From assembly GCA_965205155.1 (NCBI GenBank), contig OZ242033.1:2480001-2544000 (forward strand): a DNA stretch of 64,000 bases, in the 5' to 3' direction. Shown in pieces: positions 50,586 to 59,683 of this stretch. Made by a program: the position numbers and the translations under genes. The stretch is from Aldehydirespirator sp965205155 (GTDB lineage: Bacteria; Actinomycetota; Acidimicrobiia; Acidimicrobiales; Aldehydirespiratoraceae). The notes under the pieces were generated by a model, which was given only the letters and a program-made list of their open reading frames with translations, was not told the origin of the DNA and did not search any database. Each line of letters starts with the position of its first letter. Position 1 is the stretch's first letter.

Positions 50586-52121
50586 ATGATGGCTAGTGGA
50601 ACGACCATTGGTGGAGAACTGGTCTTCAGGGAGGGGTTCGAGTACGAGTTCTCTGCCCTCCAGCCGATGTCGGACCACATCGACCCTCCCGCCTTGGCCG
50701 CCTACGAATCGCCGCTGGCCAAGGGCATCGATTCGCAGCCGGCGGGGCTGCTCGTCGATTCGTGGCAGGTCAGCGCGGACGGCACCGAGTGGTTGCTGAG
50801 GATCAGACCGAACGTCACCTTCCACTCGGGGGCACCATGTGATGCGCAAGCCGTCCTGGAGGCACTCAACGCCATTCGGACCGTCCTGGCTGAGTCGGGT
50901 GATGACTCGTACTGGAACGCGGTAAGCGACGTGACGCTGGCCGATTCGGAGACGCTGCGTCTCGCGTTGCATCACCCGAGCGCTCGGGTGGCTTCACTGC
51001 TGTGGGGACCGCACACCTTGATCCACAACGAGGCGGGTCGGCTTGAGTACGGGGAGGACTTTGGATCGACCGTCGTCGACGGGACCGGCCCGTATCGCGT
51101 TGTTTCCTGGTCCGAGGAGCGAGTTGCGGCCGAACGCTGGGATGGATACGTGCGGCCGTCAGCGCCGATGTTCGCTCGACCGTCGGCAAAGATGCCTGAC
51201 CGCATTGAGTGGGTCGCTGTGCTGGGCGAGTCGGAGCGCTTGGGCATGCTCGAAGCCGGTGAACTCGACTGCATCCACGCCCCGCCAGCCGATCAAGTAG
51301 CGCGACTTGCGGACGATCCGCGCTACAAGACATTCCGGTACTCGCAGCCGGCGAGCATGTACCTGACGTTGAACTGGGAGCACCGTGACCTCGGGTTCGA
51401 CGACCTGCGAGTGCGCCAGGCCTTCTATCTCGCTCTCGACCGCGAGGAGATCGTCGCAACTGCGTTGGCGGGCTGTGGGTCGCCGACGTGGGGTCCGCTA
51501 CCACCGAATCTCGAGTTCTATGACTCGAGCATCGACGCCCGGCGCGACTTCGATCCTCGGCAGGCCGGTTCACTGCTGGATGCTGCGGGGTTCGCAGTAG
51601 GTGCCGACGGGATTCGACAGCGCGACGAGCATCGCATGTCTGTTCCATGCGTCGTCCAAGACGACGAGACTTTCCGGCGAGTCAGTGCGATCATCGCCCG
51701 CCAACTCGCGAACATCGGTGTCGATCTTCGCTTCGAGTTCTACAAGCCGTTCGTCGAGTACTACGAGGCATGCCGGCACGATCCCGCTTGCACGATCAAC
51801 AAGTGGCTCTGGCAGGATCCGATGGACGCCCTGATCGGATTCTGTGCGAGCGATAAGCGTCCGTTCCTGAACTGGTCGAACGCATCGAGCCCGCCACTCG
51901 ACGATGCGTTCGATGCGTGGACCCGGGCCGAAACTCTGGACGATCTCCACACCGCGGCGAGTCGGGCTCAACACGCCTTCGCGAAGGACCTTCCTTACGT
52001 TCCGCTGCTCACGCCCGACGATGTCTGGGTATGGGATTCTCGGTTCAGTGGCTACGACCCGCGGCCGGGCATGCTCTACCCGTACTACCACACCCTCCAC
52101 TACAGTCTCACAGGCCGGTAA
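50586..52121 (+). CDS. Family-5 solute-binding protein homologue without signal peptide (511 aa)
   Basis: The protein has the SBP_bac_5 fold markers GLLVDSWQVSADGTEWLLRI, VTFHSGAPCDAQAV, VVDGTGPYRVVSWS and DDLRVRQAFYLALDREEIV, and it is full-length. It nevertheless starts directly with a polar sequence (MMASGTTIGGELVF) and an in-frame stop lies 12 bases before the ATG, so no export signal can be missing through mis-start. AGGGGGA precedes the start. It would be cytoplasmic. A paralogue with a Tat lipoprotein signal follows immediately. A regulatory or sensory role, or an intracellular ligand carrier, are possible readings. Confidence 0.86.
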   Translation: MMASGTTIGGELVFREGFEYEFSALQPMSDHIDPPALAAYESPLAKGIDSQPAGLLVDSWQVSADGTEWLLRIRPNVTFHSGAPCDAQAVLEALNAIRTVLAESGDDSYWNAVSDVTLADSETLRLALHHPSARVASLLWGPHTLIHNEAGRLEYGEDFGSTVVDGTGPYRVVSWSEERVAAERWDGYVRPSAPMFARPSAKMPDRIEWVAVLGESERLGMLEAGELDCIHAPPADQVARLADDPRYKTFRYSQPASMYLTLNWEHRDLGFDDLRVRQAFYLALDREEIVATALAGCGSPTWGPLPPNLEFYDSSIDARRDFDPRQAGSLLDAAGFAVGADGIRQRDEHRMSVPCVVQDDETFRRVSAIIARQLANIGVDLRFEFYKPFVEYYEACRHDPACTINKWLWQDPMDALIGFCASDKRPFLNWSNASSPPLDDAFDAWTRAETLDDLHTAASRAQHAFAKDLPYVPLLTPDDVWVWDSRFSGYDPRPGMLYPYYHTLHYSLTGR

Positions 52122-52137
52122 CGCACTGCTGATCGGC

Positions 52138-52166
52138 TTGACCAAGAGACCCGCCTGCAATACGAT
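52138..52166 (+). promoter_or_regulatory. Promoter TTGACC-17-TACGAT
   Basis: A -35-like TTGACC (52138-52143) and TACGAT -10 (52161-52166) are separated by 17 bases. Transcription would begin near 52173, 25 bases before the Tat lipoprotein gene. Confidence 0.6.
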
Positions 52167-52174
52167 TCTTGCAT
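52158..52174 (+). promoter_or_regulatory. Shared promoter motif, copy 2 (CAATACGATTCTTGCAT)
   Basis: It matches 48878-48894 at 15 of 17 positions. In this copy the ends form an inverted repeat, TGCAA-N8-TTGCA (52156-52173), covering the -10 box, as expected for a repressor site. Confidence 0.52.
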
Positions 52175-52197
52175 ACGACGGATGGGGGATCCGTCGA

Positions 52198-53922
52198 ATG
52201 AACGGGGGGTTCATTATGGGGCCGAGGGATGCTCAGCATTCACTCACCGAGTTGGCGCGAACGGGTATCTCACGTCGCGCCTTCATGAAGCGCGCTGCGC
52301 TGTTGGGGGTTGGTGCGGCCACTGCCGGCCAGATTCTCGCTGCGTGCGGCGATGACGACGACACCGCCGACGTTCCGGCGGAAGCGCCTGCCACAACGGC
52401 TGCGCCGGAAACCACGACGACCGCGGCGCCCGAGCCAAGCGGGCCCAAGGTCGGTGGGACGTTCCGTGAGGGCTATGACAGAGATCTGACGGGGCCAGAC
52501 ACAGTCTCCAGCGCGTGGGCCGACCCGACCTTCAATGCCTTCCACGAGGCGATTGCAATCCGCGACCCCGAGGGCGTCCTGGTTCCCATGATGGCCTCGG
52601 CGTTCGTCAGCAGCGACACCGGCTGGGAGTTCACCCTGCGCGACGGCCTCAAGTTCCACCACGGCGATGACGTCACGCCGGAGGTCATTGTCGAGAACTT
52701 CAACCTGTTCCGGGATCCTGCTACCGGCGTCAACGCCGTCTTCTGGGCTCCGATCACGGACGTCACAAGCGAGGGAAACATCATCCGGTGCCACACAGAT
52801 GGTCCGTTCGCGGCCTTCCAGGAGACCGTGAGCACCGAGTACTCCTACATTCTCAACCCTGCGACACGGGACGCGCAAGGCGATCAGTACGGGGCAGCCA
52901 TTGTCGATGGAACCGGTCCGTTCATGATGACGTCGTTCGATACAAGGCAGGGTGCCGTCGGTACGCGTTGGGATGACTATCCCGGATCTGTTGTCCCGTT
53001 CTTTGCGAACAAGGGCACGGCCTATCTGGACACGGTCGAATTGATTCCGATCCCGGAGTCAGCCCAGAGACGCAACGAGATCGAGACCGGCAACGTTGAT
53101 GCGATCAAGAACCCGCCGCCACAAGACGTCGAAGCGCTCAGCAACAACGAGGACCTGGTCGTACAGGAGTTCCAGGAACTCTCGAACTTCTTCCTCAGCT
53201 TGAACATCGGAGCCACCCAGCACGGGTTCGACGATCTCCGCGTGCGGCAAGCGATCAGCCACGCGATCGACCGCGAGGGCATTGTCGCTGCGGTGCTGCG
53301 CGGTCGGGCGGTTGCCACCTACGGGCCGTTCTGGCCTGCCTACAAGTGGTACAACCCCGAGGTCGAGAACTTCAACCAGTACGACGTGGACAAGGCGCGC
53401 TCGCTCCTCGATGACGCAGGCTGGGTGTCCTCCGGCGGCGACATCCGCGAGAAGGACGGCGTCCCGCTCTCGTTCCCCATGCTGCACCTGTCGGAGACGA
53501 CGGAGAATGCCGTGATGGAGGCGATCGTGGAGATGCTCAAGGAGGTCGGCGTCGACATGCAGAACACCGATGAGGAAGCCTCCGCCTACTGGCCGCAGAT
53601 AAACCTCGAGCTGGCGTCGTTCAGCCTCAAGGGACTATGGTCGAGCGCTCCCGACCTGTCCGCATACTTCTTCAACAACCTTCAGCCTGCGGGCGCGGCG
53701 GCGGGCGCATCGGCATCGTACGTCCAGTGGCAGGTCGCCGGCGACGAGGAGAGCCTGCGGGCCGCGGCCCAGCACATGCAGGCGGTGGTGGCGGAGGAGT
53801 TGCCGTTCATCCCGATCTACACCCCGAACACCGTCTGGGTGAACCACAAGGATGTGGTCGGCTGGCAGCCGAACCAGGTCAACCTGTACCCCTTCTACAA
53901 CGACGTCTGGATGAACCGATAG
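52198..53922 (+). CDS. Family-5 solute-binding lipoprotein with Tat signal
   Basis: A twin-arginine signal (SRRAFMK at 25-31, hydrophobic core, lipobox ILAAC with Cys50) indicates export in folded form followed by lipidation. After a Thr/Pro-rich linker the SBP_bac_5 domain shows GWEFTLRDGLKFHHGDDVTPEV, VDGTGPFMMTSFDT and DDLRVRQAISHAIDREGIV. Starts at 52198 and 52216 both have a good ribosome-binding site; the first is listed. It is the receptor for the DppBCDF components downstream and has its own promoter. The preceding gene is a signal-less paralogue. Confidence 0.92.
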   Translation: MNGGFIMGPRDAQHSLTELARTGISRRAFMKRAALLGVGAATAGQILAACGDDDDTADVPAEAPATTAAPETTTTAAPEPSGPKVGGTFREGYDRDLTGPDTVSSAWADPTFNAFHEAIAIRDPEGVLVPMMASAFVSSDTGWEFTLRDGLKFHHGDDVTPEVIVENFNLFRDPATGVNAVFWAPITDVTSEGNIIRCHTDGPFAAFQETVSTEYSYILNPATRDAQGDQYGAAIVDGTGPFMMTSFDTRQGAVGTRWDDYPGSVVPFFANKGTAYLDTVELIPIPESAQRRNEIETGNVDAIKNPPPQDVEALSNNEDLVVQEFQELSNFFLSLNIGATQHGFDDLRVRQAISHAIDREGIVAAVLRGRAVATYGPFWPAYKWYNPEVENFNQYDVDKARSLLDDAGWVSSGGDIREKDGVPLSFPMLHLSETTENAVMEAIVEMLKEVGVDMQNTDEEASAYWPQINLELASFSLKGLWSSAPDLSAYFFNNLQPAGAAAGASASYVQWQVAGDEESLRAAAQHMQAVVAEELPFIPIYTPNTVWVNHKDVVGWQPNQVNLYPFYNDVWMNR

Positions 53923-53998
53923 CCGCGCTCGACCGCTAGGGACTCCTCGGGGCCGGCCCGGGGGCGGAGGGTTCGGCCCAAGACAAGCCGGAGCACAC

Positions 53999-54934
53999 GT
54001 GCAGTACGTGGTCCAACGTATCGCTCACGCTGTGGGTGTCATCTTCCTGGTCTCGATAGTGACGTTCCTGGCGCTGCGCACGACGCCCGGCAATGTCATC
54101 ACGTCGCTGTTCAATCCCATCACCGTGGGAGAGGAGGCGGTCGAGCAGGCCATCGCCGACCTGGGGCTCGACGACCCGTTGTGGGAGCAGTACTGGGACT
54201 ACATATCCGACGTGCTCCGCGGCGACCTCGGCTTCTCGATTGTCCGCGGCAAGGCTGTCATCGACTTGGTGGGCAGCGCCATCGGCTACACGCTCTTGCT
54301 GGCCGCGGCGGCCTTCGTCGCCGCGTTCGGCATCGGTGCACCGGTCGGTGTCATCTCCGCCCTGAATGCCGGCCGGATGCTGGACCGCATCATCCGGGTC
54401 TTCATCAGTATTTTCCAGGCCGTTCCGAACTTCGTTCTCGCCCTGCTGGCGGTACTCGTCTTCGGGGTGCGGCTCGACTGGCTGCCGGTGTCCGGCGCCG
54501 ACGGGCCTCTGCATCTTGTGTTGCCGACCCTCGTTCTGGCCGCCGAACCCGGCGCGCTCACGGCCCGGGTCAGTCGCACTGCCGTGCTGGAACAACTCTC
54601 GTCGGACTTCACGCGGACGCTGCGGGCTCGTGGCGTGGCGATATGGCGGATCCAGTGGGTCCACGTGCTGCGGAACTCCCTGTCACCCGTCATCTCGCTC
54701 GGCGGGGTCCAGGTTCGAAGCCTGCTTGGCTACACCCTCATCGTCGAGGTGATCTTCCGCTGGCCCGGACTCGGGTCCGAGCTCGTCGGCAGCGTGCTCA
54801 ACCGCGACTACCCGGTAGCGCAGTCCTTGACGCTGCTGCTGGCGGCCGTCGTTGTCGTGTCCAGCGTGCTGGCCGACCTGCTGCACCGATGGGCCGATCC
54901 GCGAGTCCGGTTGGCCGGCTCGGATGCAGAGTGA
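53999..54934 (+). CDS. Family-5 ABC permease, DppB-like
   Basis: The 311-residue permease begins YVVQRIAHAVGVIFLVSIVTFLALR, has the LGLDDPLWEQYWDYISDVLRGDLGFS block and an EAA loop (FTRTLRARGVAIWRIQWVHVLRN), with about six helices. The GTG start is preceded by CCGGAGCACAC. It follows the Tat receptor gene after 76 bases of GC-rich sequence and precedes the DppC-like gene by 16 bases. It forms the translocation channel with that partner. Confidence 0.93.
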   Translation: MQYVVQRIAHAVGVIFLVSIVTFLALRTTPGNVITSLFNPITVGEEAVEQAIADLGLDDPLWEQYWDYISDVLRGDLGFSIVRGKAVIDLVGSAIGYTLLLAAAAFVAAFGIGAPVGVISALNAGRMLDRIIRVFISIFQAVPNFVLALLAVLVFGVRLDWLPVSGADGPLHLVLPTLVLAAEPGALTARVSRTAVLEQLSSDFTRTLRARGVAIWRIQWVHVLRNSLSPVISLGGVQVRSLLGYTLIVEVIFRWPGLGSELVGSVLNRDYPVAQSLTLLLAAVVVVSSVLADLLHRWADPRVRLAGSDAE

Positions 54935-54950
54935 CCGCGGGGGCGAAGCG

Positions 54951-55814
54951 ATGCTGACGACGACGAAGGAGTCAAGGCACACTCCGAAGTGGCGGTCCGG
55001 GCGATTCCTGGCGGTGGCGCTCGGCATCTATGCCGCCGTCGCTCTGGTCGGGCTGATCGCCCCGATCGTTCCGCCGCTGGAGCGGCTGGTCAACGAACAG
55101 AACCTGATCGACTTCCTCAAGCCGCCGCTCTCTGAGGGCTACCCGCTCGGGACTGACGAGTTGGGCCGGGACTTCATGTGGCGGCTCATCGGCGGCCTCG
55201 GCGTCTCTATGAGCGTCGGTGTGATCGCGGCCGCGCTGTCCATCGTCCTCGGACTTGTGCTGGGCATTGTCGGCGGGTTCTTTGGGCGGGCTGCGGGGGT
55301 GTCCGTCGGGGTGGTCGTCGATGTCACGTGGGCGTTCCCGGAGATATTGCTGGCCATCATGCTGGCCGGATGGCTGGGTCCGGGTCTTCGCTCGGTGGTC
55401 CTGGCCGTGGCTCTCACAGGGTGGGCGAGCTTCGCGAGGATCGTTCGCGGGGAGGTGCTGTCGCTGCGCGAGCGGGACTTCGTGGCAGCGTCGACGGTTC
55501 TCGGGATGTCGAAGCTACGCATCAGCCTCCGCCACCTGGTACCGAACCTGGTGCCGGTCATGATGGTGATGACCGTGTTCTACATGGCGGCGGCCATCAT
55601 CGCGGAGGCTGGACTGTCGTTCCTCGGCCTCGGAGCACAGCCGCCGACGCCGAGCCTCGGTCTGATCCTGGCGCGGGGCCGCGATTCTTTGCACGAAGCG
55701 TGGTGGCTAGTGGTCTTGGCCAGCGCGTTGCTCGGCGGGCTGGTCATGCTTCTCAACGCGGCCAGCGACTATCTCCGCGATCGGCTGGATCCCGCCAACG
55801 TCGAGCGCCAGTAG
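54951..55814 (+). CDS. Family-5 ABC permease, DppC-like
   Basis: The 287-residue protein has the DppC pattern: one N-terminal helix, the YPLGTDELGRDFMWRLIGG motif, an EAA loop (DFVAASTVLGMSKLRISLRHLVPN) and AEAGLSFLGLGAQPPTPSLG near the end. ATG 54951 is preferred because GGGGGCGAAGC stands directly upstream; ATG 54924 lies within the dppB-like gene. It ends 11 bases before the first ATPase gene. Confidence 0.93.
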   Translation: MLTTTKESRHTPKWRSGRFLAVALGIYAAVALVGLIAPIVPPLERLVNEQNLIDFLKPPLSEGYPLGTDELGRDFMWRLIGGLGVSMSVGVIAAALSIVLGLVLGIVGGFFGRAAGVSVGVVVDVTWAFPEILLAIMLAGWLGPGLRSVVLAVALTGWASFARIVRGEVLSLRERDFVAASTVLGMSKLRISLRHLVPNLVPVMMVMTVFYMAAAIIAEAGLSFLGLGAQPPTPSLGLILARGRDSLHEAWWLVVLASALLGGLVMLLNAASDYLRDRLDPANVERQ

Positions 55815-55825
55815 GACACCGACCG

Positions 55826-56839
55826 ATGCCCATCCAATCAACCCCCAGCGCCGCGGCGGCGGATTCCGAGACATCAACCATCGAGCTGCAGCAGGTCTCC
55901 ATCTCGGCGCGTTACGCCCGCGGCCTGCTCCCGCTGACGACCGGCGTGAACCTCCGGATCGGTCAGGGCGAGGTCGTCGGCCTGGTCGGTGAAAGCGGCT
56001 CCGGAAAGACCATTACTGCCCTGGCGGCCATGGGGCTCCTTCCCAGCGGTCTCGAACGCGTGAGCGGGCGCGTCTTCTTGACTGGACGGGATATGACGGA
56101 AGCCTCCGAGCGCCAGTGGAACCGCATGCGCGGTCCCGACGTGGGCATGATCTTTCAGGATCCGATGACGAGCCTGGATCCCTGCTTCAACGTCGGGAAG
56201 CAAATCGTCGAAGCGGTTCGGGCACACCGCGACGTCTCAAGGCAAGCCGCTCGCAAGATGGCGATCGACGTGATGGGTGATGCCGGGATACCCGAGCCGG
56301 AGTCCCGCTTCGAGGCCTTCCCCCACGAGCTGTCGGGCGGCCTGCGTCAACGAGCCATGATCGCAGGCGCCCTGGTGCTCGAACCCTCCGTTCTCATCGC
56401 GGACGAGCCGACTACCGCACTGGACGTCACGACCCAGGCCCAGATAGTGGAGCTGGTGCTGGGACTGTGCGAGGCGCGGTCGATGAGCGTGTTGTGGATC
56501 TCCCATGATCTCGCGGTGGTGTCCGATCTGGCCGACCGCGTCTTTGTCATGTATGCCGGCGAGCTGGTCGAGTCCGGTCCGACGCTGGAGCTCTTCGCCC
56601 AGCCGAGCCATCACTACACCGCCGGTCTTCTGGAGAGCGCCACGCACCGGCCCTTCGGGGAGCCCTTCGGGTTCATCCAGGGGACGGTGCCAGAGACGTC
56701 GGACTGGGGGGAGGGGTGCCGGTTCGGGCCCCGATGCCCGAGGTTCGACGTTGTGTGCACCGCGCACCCGGACTTGGCAGAGACCGGTCCGGGTCGGATG
56801 ACCCGCTGTCATCATCCGGTGCCCGAGGCCGGTCCATGA
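55826..56839 (+). CDS. Family-5 ABC ATPase, DppD-like
   Basis: The 337-residue ATPase has GESGSGKT, FQDPMTSLDP, LSGGLRQRAMIA and LIADEPTTALD, plus the C-terminal oligopeptide-type extension with spaced cysteines (GCRFGPRCPRFDVVC). An N-terminal stretch of about 20 Ser/Ala-rich residues precedes the domain. Its stop overlaps the DppF-like start (ATGA). Unlike the other family-5 system in this window, the two ATPases here are separate proteins. Confidence 0.94.
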   Translation: MPIQSTPSAAAADSETSTIELQQVSISARYARGLLPLTTGVNLRIGQGEVVGLVGESGSGKTITALAAMGLLPSGLERVSGRVFLTGRDMTEASERQWNRMRGPDVGMIFQDPMTSLDPCFNVGKQIVEAVRAHRDVSRQAARKMAIDVMGDAGIPEPESRFEAFPHELSGGLRQRAMIAGALVLEPSVLIADEPTTALDVTTQAQIVELVLGLCEARSMSVLWISHDLAVVSDLADRVFVMYAGELVESGPTLELFAQPSHHYTAGLLESATHRPFGEPFGFIQGTVPETSDWGEGCRFGPRCPRFDVVCTAHPDLAETGPGRMTRCHHPVPEAGP

Positions 56840-57609
56840 CCGCGGTCGTTGCCGCCGAGCACCTCACCAAGGTGTTCAAGTCGCGCTATGGCGCGATGAC
56901 CACGGTCGCGGTCGACGACGTCTCTTTCGTCGTGAACGAGGGGGAGTCCTTCGGCATCGTAGGAGAGAGCGGCTCTGGCAAGACGACCACTGCTCGCATG
57001 ATGCTCGGACTGATATCACCTTCTGCGGGCAGGGTGGAGGTCGGCGGAATCGACGTGTGGAGAGGTGAACGCGAGGAGCGGCAGACCCTTCCGAAGATCA
57101 TTCAGGCGGTCTTCCAGGATCCGTTCTCATCGATGAATCCGCGCATGCGCATCGGGCGGATCGTCACCGAGGGGCTGAGGGGCCTCGCTTCCGGTGAGCG
57201 GCGGACCGAGGCAGAACGACTCCTGGAAATGGTCGGGTTGGCTAAGCGACACGTCGATGTCTTCCCCCGCCAGCTGTCGGGCGGCCAGAGGCAACGGGTG
57301 GCGATCGCCCGCGCGTTGGCGATGGAGCCGCGGATAATCGTCGCCGACGAGCCCGTGAGCTCGCTCGATGTCTCCCTTCGGGGCCAGATCCTCAACCTCC
57401 TCGCGGAACTTGGCGACGAGTACGGCCTCACGACGGTCATGGTCAGCCACGACCTCGGCGTGGTGAGGCAGTTCTGCTCCCGGATCATCGTCATGTCCAA
57501 CGGGCAAGTGGTCGAGGAGGGTGACCCGGATCGGATCCTGCGCGAGCCCGAGCACAGCTACACGAAGAACCTCGTCGCCGCCATCCCGCGCCTGCCCGGC
57601 GAGCAATGA
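56836..57609 (+). CDS. Family-5 ABC ATPase, DppF-like
   Basis: The 257-residue ATPase contains GESGSGKT, FQDPFSSMNPRMRIG, LSGGQRQRVAIARAL and IVADEPVSSLD, then the switch MVSHDLGVV. It ends shortly after the core domain and lacks the usual C-terminal cysteine extension of DppF, so it is somewhat short. It overlaps both its neighbours by four bases (ATGA at each end), which ties the following degenerate hydrolase gene to the transporter operon. Confidence 0.93.
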   Translation: MTAVVAAEHLTKVFKSRYGAMTTVAVDDVSFVVNEGESFGIVGESGSGKTTTARMMLGLISPSAGRVEVGGIDVWRGEREERQTLPKIIQAVFQDPFSSMNPRMRIGRIVTEGLRGLASGERRTEAERLLEMVGLAKRHVDVFPRQLSGGQRQRVAIARALAMEPRIIVADEPVSSLDVSLRGQILNLLAELGDEYGLTTVMVSHDLGVVRQFCSRIIVMSNGQVVEEGDPDRILREPEHSYTKNLVAAIPRLPGEQ

Positions 57610-58280
57610 CCGCCACCGTGTCGGGCGACGTCGTCGAGTTCTCGCTCGGCTCGGGGGTGGCCTGCATCGGAGAATGGTCGCGGGCCCAGGACGCGATGGG
57701 CGCGGTGGTGCTGTTCCATGACAGGGACGAGGATCTGGATGCCCTTCGCCCGATCTCGCGACCCCTCCGAGAGCTGCTGCTCGACGCCCTGCTCGTTGAC
57801 CTGCCCGGGCACGGCCTGAGCGGAGGTTCCTGGGATGAGCACGGATGCCAGGCGGTGGAGCTCGCCATCGCGCACTGCGCCTCGCAGACGACGCCGCCGC
57901 CTGCGGTCGTGGCTCACGGGCGGGCGACGAACCTGGTTCTCGCTCAGAACAACGCCGCGGTATCAGCCCTGGTGACCATCGGCCCCCGGTTGTCGGAGAG
58001 CGAGCTCGGGCCCGAGAGTCCGTGGCGTCACGTCCCGATGTTCGCGGTCGCCGATCCGACCGATGCCGATGCCCAGCGGTCGCGGCGGCTTATCCAGCGC
58101 TGGCTCAGAGCTTGGTACCTCCAGTTGAACCTCCACTACATCAAGGCGCGGCGCCAGGACCCCGCGGACTGGCCGGCACAGGTGCCGACGGGGAGCGCAG
58201 CATTCGCTGCTGAACAGATCGCCTACCGCATACCCGCGAGAGATCGGATGGCACCTCGAGCGCGGCGAGCGCCCCGCTAG
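57606..58280 (+). CDS. Degenerate alpha/beta-hydrolase-like protein
   Basis: The 224-residue protein retains alpha/beta hydrolase landmarks: a GAVVLFHDRDED strand-loop where the oxyanion hole would be, LLVDLPGHGLSGGSWDEHGCQAVELA, and the elbow strand AVVAHGRATNLVLAQN. At the elbow the nucleophile Ser is replaced (HGRAT rather than GxSxG), and the acid and His positions are not evident. The C-terminal portion is Arg-rich. It is coupled to the DppF-like gene by ATGA. It may be a catalytically dead binding protein or a decaying gene. Its stop overlaps that of the convergent oxidase. Confidence 0.7.
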   Translation: MTATVSGDVVEFSLGSGVACIGEWSRAQDAMGAVVLFHDRDEDLDALRPISRPLRELLLDALLVDLPGHGLSGGSWDEHGCQAVELAIAHCASQTTPPPAVVAHGRATNLVLAQNNAAVSALVTIGPRLSESELGPESPWRHVPMFAVADPTDADAQRSRRLIQRWLRAWYLQLNLHYIKARRQDPADWPAQVPTGSAAFAAEQIAYRIPARDRMAPRARRAPR

Positions 58281-59575
58281 CCGTCGTCGCGGAGCTGCTG
58301 GGAGAGCGCGGCCGCGGCGTCGGTGCCGCTCTCGATGGCGCCGTCCATGAATCCGGCCCAGCCCCGGGCCAGGTCCGAGCCGGCGAAGTGGAGCCGGCCG
58401 TGGGGGACCGCGAAGTCGGAGTAGTAGCGCGACAGCTGCCCAGGGCGGTAAGTCGTCCACGTTCCCTTGGCGTACGGGTCGGCGGTCCAGTTGTGGCTGT
58501 CGCAGATCCGCACGGTGGCTTCGGGGGCGAACTGGCGGATGGCTTGCTGCACCTGGGCGGGATCGGTTGCGTCGATGGCCGAGTCGTCCTCGCCGATTCC
58601 CACCAGGAGCCTCCCGCCGTCGAAGTTGGCCTGCTCGGATGTCCAGCAAAGCGGCCCGCCCCAGCCCGAGGCCATGAGGAACTCGGGGACGTTGTCGACC
58701 AGGGCGTGGAACTTGAGGGCGTGGCCGGCCAGCCCCTCGCGGGCGAAGCGGGCCTTGAGCGAGCCGGCCCCGATGGGCAGCTCGATGTCCTGCCAGGTGT
58801 TGACCGGGGCGGCCAGCAGCGCGAACCGGGCGGTGTGGGCGTCGCCACTGGATGTGGTCACTTCGATGTGGTTGCCGGCGTCAACGACGGAGGCGACCGG
58901 AGCCGAGAGCTCGATGTCCGCGCCACTGTCGTCGGCGAGGGCCTCGACGAGGGTGGCCGTTCCCTTGGCGAACTTGGTGGCCGGGGCGTCGTCGAGGGTC
59001 CAGACGGCGTTGTCGTAGCCCGCGACCCAGGTGAGGACCTGCAGCGCCGAGTTCTCCGAGGGGTGGCAGCCGAACGCGAAGGCGGACCACATCGTGAGGT
59101 ACTCGGCCACGAACGGCTGCTCGGTGTACGGCGCGATGAACTCCGCAAAGGAGATGTCCAGGTCGTGCAGGTCCGGGTTGTCCAGGCCGGCGCCGAACGT
59201 GACCCGGCGGGACTGCTCGATGATGTAGTCGAGGGCCTTGTCGAGATCGGGACGGAACTCCCGGGGCACCGGTTGGTCCGGGCGGGGGAGGCTGCGGCCG
59301 CAGAGCGACACCCGGAACTCCCGGCCGGCGGGGCTGAGAACGGTGGGCAGGGAGTAGCGCTGGATCTCGCGGGCGATGTTGAGCTGGGTGGGTTCGTCGA
59401 ACCAAGTGCCGCCCATCTCGTTGCGGCGGCCGGTATCACCGAATTGCTTGTACCAGGTGCGCCCGCCGAGCCGGTCCCGCGCCTCCAGCACCAGCACCCG
59501 ATAGCCGGCGTGGCCCAGGTCGCGGGCGGCGGTCAGGCCGGCGATGCCGCCGCCAACAACGAGCACGTCATGCAT
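58277..59575 (-). CDS. Flavin amine oxidase-family protein
   Basis: The 432-residue protein has the FAD-binding VVGGGIAGLTAARDLGHAG start, the ARDRLGGRTW motif that follows in monoamine oxidases, and a C-terminal FAD-contacting block FAGSDLARGWAGFMDGAIESG. The aromatic cage residues typical of amine oxidases cannot be confirmed by eye. GGGGGGCGAG precedes the ATG. It is monocistronic, with a convergent 4-base overlap at its stop (CTAG). Oxidation of a primary or secondary amine is the usual reaction, though desaturases share this fold. Confidence 0.9.
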   Translation of the reverse strand: MHDVLVVGGGIAGLTAARDLGHAGYRVLVLEARDRLGGRTWYKQFGDTGRRNEMGGTWFDEPTQLNIAREIQRYSLPTVLSPAGREFRVSLCGRSLPRPDQPVPREFRPDLDKALDYIIEQSRRVTFGAGLDNPDLHDLDISFAEFIAPYTEQPFVAEYLTMWSAFAFGCHPSENSALQVLTWVAGYDNAVWTLDDAPATKFAKGTATLVEALADDSGADIELSAPVASVVDAGNHIEVTTSSGDAHTARFALLAAPVNTWQDIELPIGAGSLKARFAREGLAGHALKFHALVDNVPEFLMASGWGGPLCWTSEQANFDGGRLLVGIGEDDSAIDATDPAQVQQAIRQFAPEATVRICDSHNWTADPYAKGTWTTYRPGQLSRYYSDFAVPHGRLHFAGSDLARGWAGFMDGAIESGTDAAAALSQQLRDDG

Positions 59576-59683
59576 GGATCTCGCCCCCCAGCGTTCGGTC
59601 GTGACCTGTGACTCAACCTACCTCGTGGCCTGTGCCCGGTTCACAACCGACCGGGTTTCAGGCGGGCTGCCCTGCTGGCGGGG

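Noticed and set aside
51904..52197. Extension of the Tat receptor frame into the preceding gene
   Set aside because: The region codes for the signal-less receptor homologue in another frame, and a Tat lipoprotein signal starts at 52198-52216 with ribosome-binding sites and a promoter just upstream.
53945..53970. GC-rich self-complementary patch after the Tat receptor gene as a terminator
   Set aside because: Pairing is patchy without a clear loop or U-tract, so it is not listed as a terminator.
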